NCBI GenBank assembly: GCA_039683095.1
Contig: JBDKSB010000002.1
Location: forward strand, 1-64,000
Direction: 5' to 3'
Length of the DNA stretch: 64,000 nt
DNA from: Acidobacteriota bacterium
Lineage (GTDB): Bacteria; Acidobacteriota; Aminicenantia; Aminicenantales; Saccharicenantaceae
Shown here: positions 60,691 to 64,000 of the stretch, piece after piece
Layout: each line of letters starts with the position of its first letter
Position numbering within the stretch: position 1 is the first letter of the stretch
The notes under the pieces: model-generated
What the model saw: the letters and a program-made list of their open reading frames with translations, nothing else
Told to the model about the DNA's origin: nothing
The model's database searches: none
Position numbers and translations under genes: made by a program

Positions 60691-62048
60691 GGGACGAGCC
60701 TCCCTTCGAGATCGTACGTTCCCGCGGAGACGATCTCGACCGGGACGATCGGCGCGGGCGGCTCGGGCCATCCCGCCGGCAGGCTGAAGCGGACGACGCC
60801 GTCGACCTCGGGCGCCTGGAAACGGCCGCGCCCGATCCAGCGCCCGGGAGCCTCGGGGTCCGGGCCCTCGACGAGGACGTCGATCGTCCGCCCGACGCGG
60901 CCTTCGTTATGGGCCCGGGAGATCCCGGCCTGGAGGGCCATGATCTCGCGCCGGCGCTCCTCTTTCTCCTCGGGGCGGACGGTGTCTGGCCGGCGGCAGG
61001 CCGGCGTCCCTTCCTCGGGCGAGTAGGAAAAAACGCCGAGGTGGTCGAAGCGGGCCTGCTCGACGAAGCGCCGCAAAGCGGCGAATTCCTTCCGGCCCTC
61101 GCCGGGGAAGCCGACGATGAGGGAGGTCCGGACGGCCGCGCCCGGGAGCCGCGTCCGGATGCGCTCGACCAGAGCGAGGGACCGGGCCCCGTCCGTTCCC
61201 CGGCCCATGGCCTTGAGGACCCCCGGATCGGCGTGCTGGAACGGGAGGTCGAAGTAGCGGCAGATCTTCGGGTCGGCCATGACCTCCAGGAGCCCCGGGC
61301 TGACGGCGCCTGGATAGCCGTACAGGAAACGGATCCAGGCCAGGCCCTTGACGCGCGCCAGCCGGTCGAGGAGGCCGGCCAGGCCGTCGCGGCGGCCGCG
61401 GTCGCGGCCGAACCAGGTCGTGTCGTGCGAGACGAGGTCGATCTCCTTGACGCCCAGGGAGGCCAGGGCCCGGGCCTCGCGGACGACGGAGGCCGGGTCC
61501 CTGGAGACGTAGGGCCCCTTGATGAGAGGGATGGCGCAGAACGCGCAGCGATGGGAGCAGCCTTCCGAGACCTTGACATAGGCCCAGGCGCCGGGGCTGG
61601 TGACGACCCGGGGCGAAGCGTCGGTATAAAGGAATGTCCCGGCGGCGGGAGGGGACGGGCGCCCTTCCACGATGGCGGCGATATCATCGAACGCCCTGAC
61701 GCCGGTCCAGGCGTCCACGCCCGGGAACTTGGCGCGCAGCCCGGCTTCGTCGCGCTCCACGTAGCAGCCGGCGGCGACGATCCTTTTGGCCGGATCGTCC
61801 CGTTTCAGCCGCAGGACCCGGGCCAGCGTCTCCTCCGCCTCGGCGCGCGCCGGGCCGATGAAGCCGCAGGTGTTGACGATGACGACGTCCGCCCGGTCCG
61901 GATGGGCCAGCGGCCGGTAGCCCGCTTTCTTCAGCGCCCCGAGCATCACTTCGCTGTCGACGAGGTTCTTGGCGCAGCCGAGGCTGATGAGGGCGATCGT
62001 TTTCCCGGCGCGCCGGACGCCCGGGGCGCCGCGCGTCGGCCGGGTCAA
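60687..62048 (-). CDS. rimO: Ribosomal protein S12 methylthiotransferase RimO
   Basis: A 453-residue radical-SAM enzyme that adds a methylthio group to Asp of ribosomal protein S12. The N-terminal cluster cysteines are in [12 protein letters not shown] (the RimO signature), VNTCGFIG and AAGCYVE. The radical-SAM motif CSHRCAFC and the C-terminal TRAM domain follow. The start is taken as the TTG at 62048, which shares bases with the asnS stop (TTGA) and has an AGGA 7 nt upstream; no ATG or GTG is available nearby. If this start is right, initiation is coupled to asnS. Confidence 0.92.
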   Translation of the reverse strand: MTRPTRGAPGVRRAGKTIALISLGCAKNLVDSEVMLGALKKAGYRPLAHPDRADVVIVNTCGFIGPARAEAEETLARVLRLKRDDPAKRIVAAGCYVERDEAGLRAKFPGVDAWTGVRAFDDIAAIVEGRPSPPAAGTFLYTDASPRVVTSPGAWAYVKVSEGCSHRCAFCAIPLIKGPYVSRDPASVVREARALASLGVKEIDLVSHDTTWFGRDRGRRDGLAGLLDRLARVKGLAWIRFLYGYPGAVSPGLLEVMADPKICRYFDLPFQHADPGVLKAMGRGTDGARSLALVERIRTRLPGAAVRTSLIVGFPGEGRKEFAALRRFVEQARFDHLGVFSYSPEEGTPACRRPDTVRPEEKEERRREIMALQAGISRAHNEGRVGRTIDVLVEGPDPEAPGRWIGRGRFQAPEVDGVVRFSLPAGWPEPPAPIVPVEIVSAGTYDLEGRLVP

Positions 62049-63337
62049 GGATAGATCCTGTAGAGGAGCCGGGGGAAGGGGATCGTTTCGCGGATGTGCT
62101 TGACGCCGCAGATCCAGGAGACCATCCGCTCGATGCCCATGCCGAAGCCCGAATGCGGGACGCTGCCGTACTTGCGCAGGTCGAGATACCACTCGTAGGC
62201 CTCGCGGGGCAGCTTGTGCTCCTCGAGCCGCTTCTCGAGCAGGACCGGGTCATGGATGCGCTGGCCGCCGCCGATGACCTCGCCGTAGCCCTCGGAGGCC
62301 AGGAAGTCGACGCCCAGCACGACGTCGGGGTTCTCCGGAGCGGGCTGCATGTAAAAGGCCTTGATGGCCGTGGGAAAGTGCGTCACGCAGACGGGCGAGG
62401 CGTAGAGCTCGGAGATGATGGTCTCTTCGGGCGCGCCGAAATCGCCGCCCCACTCGATGGTCGAGCCCTTTTCCCGCAGGATCGGCACGGCCTCGTCGTA
62501 GGTCAGGCGGGGGAAGGGCTTCTTGATGGCCTCGAGGGGCTTGGGGTCCCGCTCCAGGGTCTCGAGCTCGATCCGGCGCCTGGTCAGGACCCGCTCCATG
62601 ATGAAGATGATCAGGTCCTCGCCGAGGGCCATGATGTCCTGGAGCGTGGCGAAGGCGACCTCGGGCTCGCACATCCAGAACTCGATGAGATGGCGGCGGG
62701 TCTTCGATTTCTCGGCCCGGAACGTCGGCCCGAAGCAGTAGACCTTGCCGAAGGCCATGGCCGTGGCCTCGTTGTAGAGCTGGCCGCTCTGGCTGAGGTA
62801 GGCCTTCTGGTCGAAGTACTCGGTCTCGAAGAGCGTCGTCGTGCCCTCGCAGGCGCTCGGGGTCAGGATGGGCGTGTCCATCAGGCGGAAGCCGCGGCCG
62901 TCGAAGAAGTCGCGGATGGCCTTGATGACCTCGGCCCGGACGCGCAGGATGGCGTGCTGCCGCGAGGAGCGCAGCCAGAGGTGACGGTGCTCCATCAGGA
63001 ACGGGGTGCTGTGCTCCTTGAGCGTGATCGGGTAGTCCGCGGCGATCTGGACGATCTCGAGCTCGGCCATGGACAGCTCGAAGCCGCCCGGGGCGCGCGT
63101 GTCGGCCCGGACCCGGCCGCGGACGATGAGCGAGGATTCCTGGGTCAGGCGGTCGAACTGCTGGAAGAGCAGGGAGTCCTTCTCGGCGCTGAAAGCCGTG
63201 GCTTGGATGATGCCCGTGCCGTCGCGGACGAGGAGGAAGCGGACCTTGCCGGAGGAGCGCTTGTTGTAGACCCAGCCGCGGATCTCGACGTCCTGGCCGT
63301 CGTGGGCGGAGATATCCTCGATGTAAACCCAATCCAT
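62045..63337 (-). CDS. asnS: Asparaginyl-tRNA synthetase
   Basis: A 430-residue class IIb enzyme. It has the OB-fold anticodon domain ([17 protein letters not shown]), motif 2 around [21 protein letters not shown], and motif 3 [20 protein letters not shown] with IPFPR at the end, the AsnRS pattern. It charges tRNA-Asn directly. The ATG at 63337 lies 9 nt after TATAAT. It is the first gene of the minus-strand run to gpsA. Confidence 0.95.
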   Translation of the reverse strand: MDWVYIEDISAHDGQDVEIRGWVYNKRSSGKVRFLLVRDGTGIIQATAFSAEKDSLLFQQFDRLTQESSLIVRGRVRADTRAPGGFELSMAELEIVQIAADYPITLKEHSTPFLMEHRHLWLRSSRQHAILRVRAEVIKAIRDFFDGRGFRLMDTPILTPSACEGTTTLFETEYFDQKAYLSQSGQLYNEATAMAFGKVYCFGPTFRAEKSKTRRHLIEFWMCEPEVAFATLQDIMALGEDLIIFIMERVLTRRRIELETLERDPKPLEAIKKPFPRLTYDEAVPILREKGSTIEWGGDFGAPEETIISELYASPVCVTHFPTAIKAFYMQPAPENPDVVLGVDFLASEGYGEVIGGGQRIHDPVLLEKRLEEHKLPREAYEWYLDLRKYGSVPHSGFGMGIERMVSWICGVKHIRETIPFPRLLYRIYP

Positions 63338-63346
63338 AGTGGGCCC

Positions 63347-63375
63347 ATTATAGGCCAACGGCCGCGGCGGCGCAA
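63347..63375 (-). promoter_or_regulatory. Candidate promoter for the asnS operon (very short leader)
   Basis: On the minus strand TTGCGC (63370-63375), 17 nt, a perfect TATAAT (63347-63352), ending 9 nt before the ATG. Confidence 0.6.
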
Positions 63376-63409
63376 TCGGGGGACGGGGATGCGGCGGCCC
63401 GGTTTGCGT

Positions 63410-63415
63410 TATAAT
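63410..63415 (+). promoter_or_regulatory. -10 hexamer TATAAT for the DUF4416 gene
   Basis: A perfect TATAAT ends 10 nt before the ATG at 63426 and itself contains the first base pairs of an upstream ATG at 63414. No clear -35 box. Confidence 0.5.
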
Positions 63416-63425
63416 GGGCGCGGCC

Positions 63426-63974
63426 ATGGCTAAGCCGAAAGAGTTCGCGCCGGTCAAACTCCTCTGCGGCCTCATCTATAAGGAAGGCGACGGGGCCCTT
63501 TACTTGGAGGCCAGGCGCCGGCTGGAGCGGGAGTGGGGGAGGGTCGAAAGCGAGAGCCCGGCCTTCCCGTTCGACCTGACGGATTATTACGAGGCCGAGA
63601 TGGGGCCGGGACTGGTCCGGCGGTTCGCGAGCTTCGCGGACCTGGTCGCGCCCGAAACGCTCCCGGAGCGGAAGGTCACGGCGATCGGGATCGAGGGCTC
63701 GCTAGAGCGCGAGAGCGGGGCGGCCGGACGGCCGGTCAATATCGATCCGGGCTATCTGACGGCCTCGGCGCTCGTCATGGCCACGGCCAAGGATTTCGCC
63801 CATCGCATCCCCCTCGGCCTCGGGATCTACGCCCACCTCGAATTCCTGTTCACCAGGACCGGGGTCAGGACGCTCGAGTGGACCTATCCGGACCTGCGCC
63901 GCGGGCCGGTCCAGGCTTATTTCCGTTCGGTCCGGGAAGCTTACCTGCGGCAGCTGGTCGGGCCGAGGGGCTGA
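63426..63974 (+). CDS. DUF4416 family protein
   Basis: A 182-residue protein that fits the DUF4416 pattern throughout. It opens [18 protein letters not shown], followed by [20 protein letters not shown] and [20 protein letters not shown] with [16 protein letters not shown]. It closes with [20 protein letters not shown]. The family is found in diverse anaerobic and thermophilic bacteria and has no known function. The ATG at 63426 matches the family opening; an ATG at 63414 lies inside the -10 box and is unlikely. Confidence 0.88.
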   Translation: MAKPKEFAPVKLLCGLIYKEGDGALYLEARRRLEREWGRVESESPAFPFDLTDYYEAEMGPGLVRRFASFADLVAPETLPERKVTAIGIEGSLERESGAAGRPVNIDPGYLTASALVMATAKDFAHRIPLGLGIYAHLEFLFTRTGVRTLEWTYPDLRRGPVQAYFRSVREAYLRQLVGPRG

Positions 63975-64000
63975 GGCCCGTCCTCAGGCCTCGGGGTGGA

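Overview
The window is one continuous, gene-dense piece of a G+C-rich bacterial chromosome. I count 57 protein genes, three tRNAs and an RNase P RNA, and I see no phage, insertion sequence or CRISPR array. The gene set suggests the Acidobacteriota/Candidatus Aminicenantes area: a vWA protein of the acidobacterial VWFA-related type, a secreted GH127 arabinofuranosidase, a large Asp-box (BNR) protein, paired M16 peptidases, single-chain pyruvate:ferredoxin oxidoreductase and a DUF4416 protein. That placement is inference; there is no 16S gene here. Outer-membrane barrel and type IV pilus genes indicate a diderm cell. Peptide and amino-acid catabolism is prominent (PepD, Xaa-Pro peptidase, M16 peptidases, ornithine aminotransferase, glutamate formiminotransferase/cyclodeaminase, D-cysteine desulfhydrase-like enzyme, PFOR), which fits a fermentative peptide and sugar user with a complex I membrane arm.

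Layout. 1-8.4 kb: flavoprotein (cut by the window edge), PAP2 phosphatase, PilT, GH127, MscL, outer-membrane barrel, saccharopine-dehydrogenase-like protein. 8.4-20.4 kb: Asp-box protein, PLP enzyme, threonine synthase, TadA, vWA protein, homoserine dehydrogenase between two tRNA-Ser genes, ornithine aminotransferase, DUF6600 protein, EamA transporter. 20.5-26.7 kb: dnaX-ybaB-recR followed by PFOR and a strong terminator. 26.7-33.3 kb: a repeat-like intergenic region, a LEA14-like lipoprotein, an M16 pair, an NtrC-type regulator whose 3' end runs into rnpB, and two small unknown proteins. 33.3-44 kb: nuoJKLMN on the minus strand, a divergent YchF-like protein, initiator tRNA, a PurF homologue lacking the glutaminase cysteine, an M24 peptidase and a NusG paralogue. 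44-56 kb: GH10-like protein, FmdB, RidA, PepD, a zinc/manganese ABC transporter, FTCD, a second M16 pair, S-adenosylhomocysteine hydrolase. 56-64 kb: an eight-gene minus-strand run (asnS-rimO-pgpA-cinA-thpR-plsY-gpsA-TPR), mostly joined by ATGA overlaps, with DUF4416 divergent from it.

The promoters I can read are sigma-70-like (TTGaca, 16-18 nt, TATAAT), often with an extended TGC before the -10. At many genes the -10 lies only 6-10 nt before the start codon, so leaderless or near-leaderless transcripts are predicted.

The observations most worth a second look are: the regulator CDS overlapping rnpB by 88 nt; the second M16 pair, in which both partners lack HxxEH; the PurF homologue without Cys and oxyanion Asn; the YchF homologue with degenerate G2/G3 motifs; the leaderless promoter pattern; and the hairpin-bearing intergenic region after PFOR. 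I did not find a clearly new multi-gene defence or mobile system.
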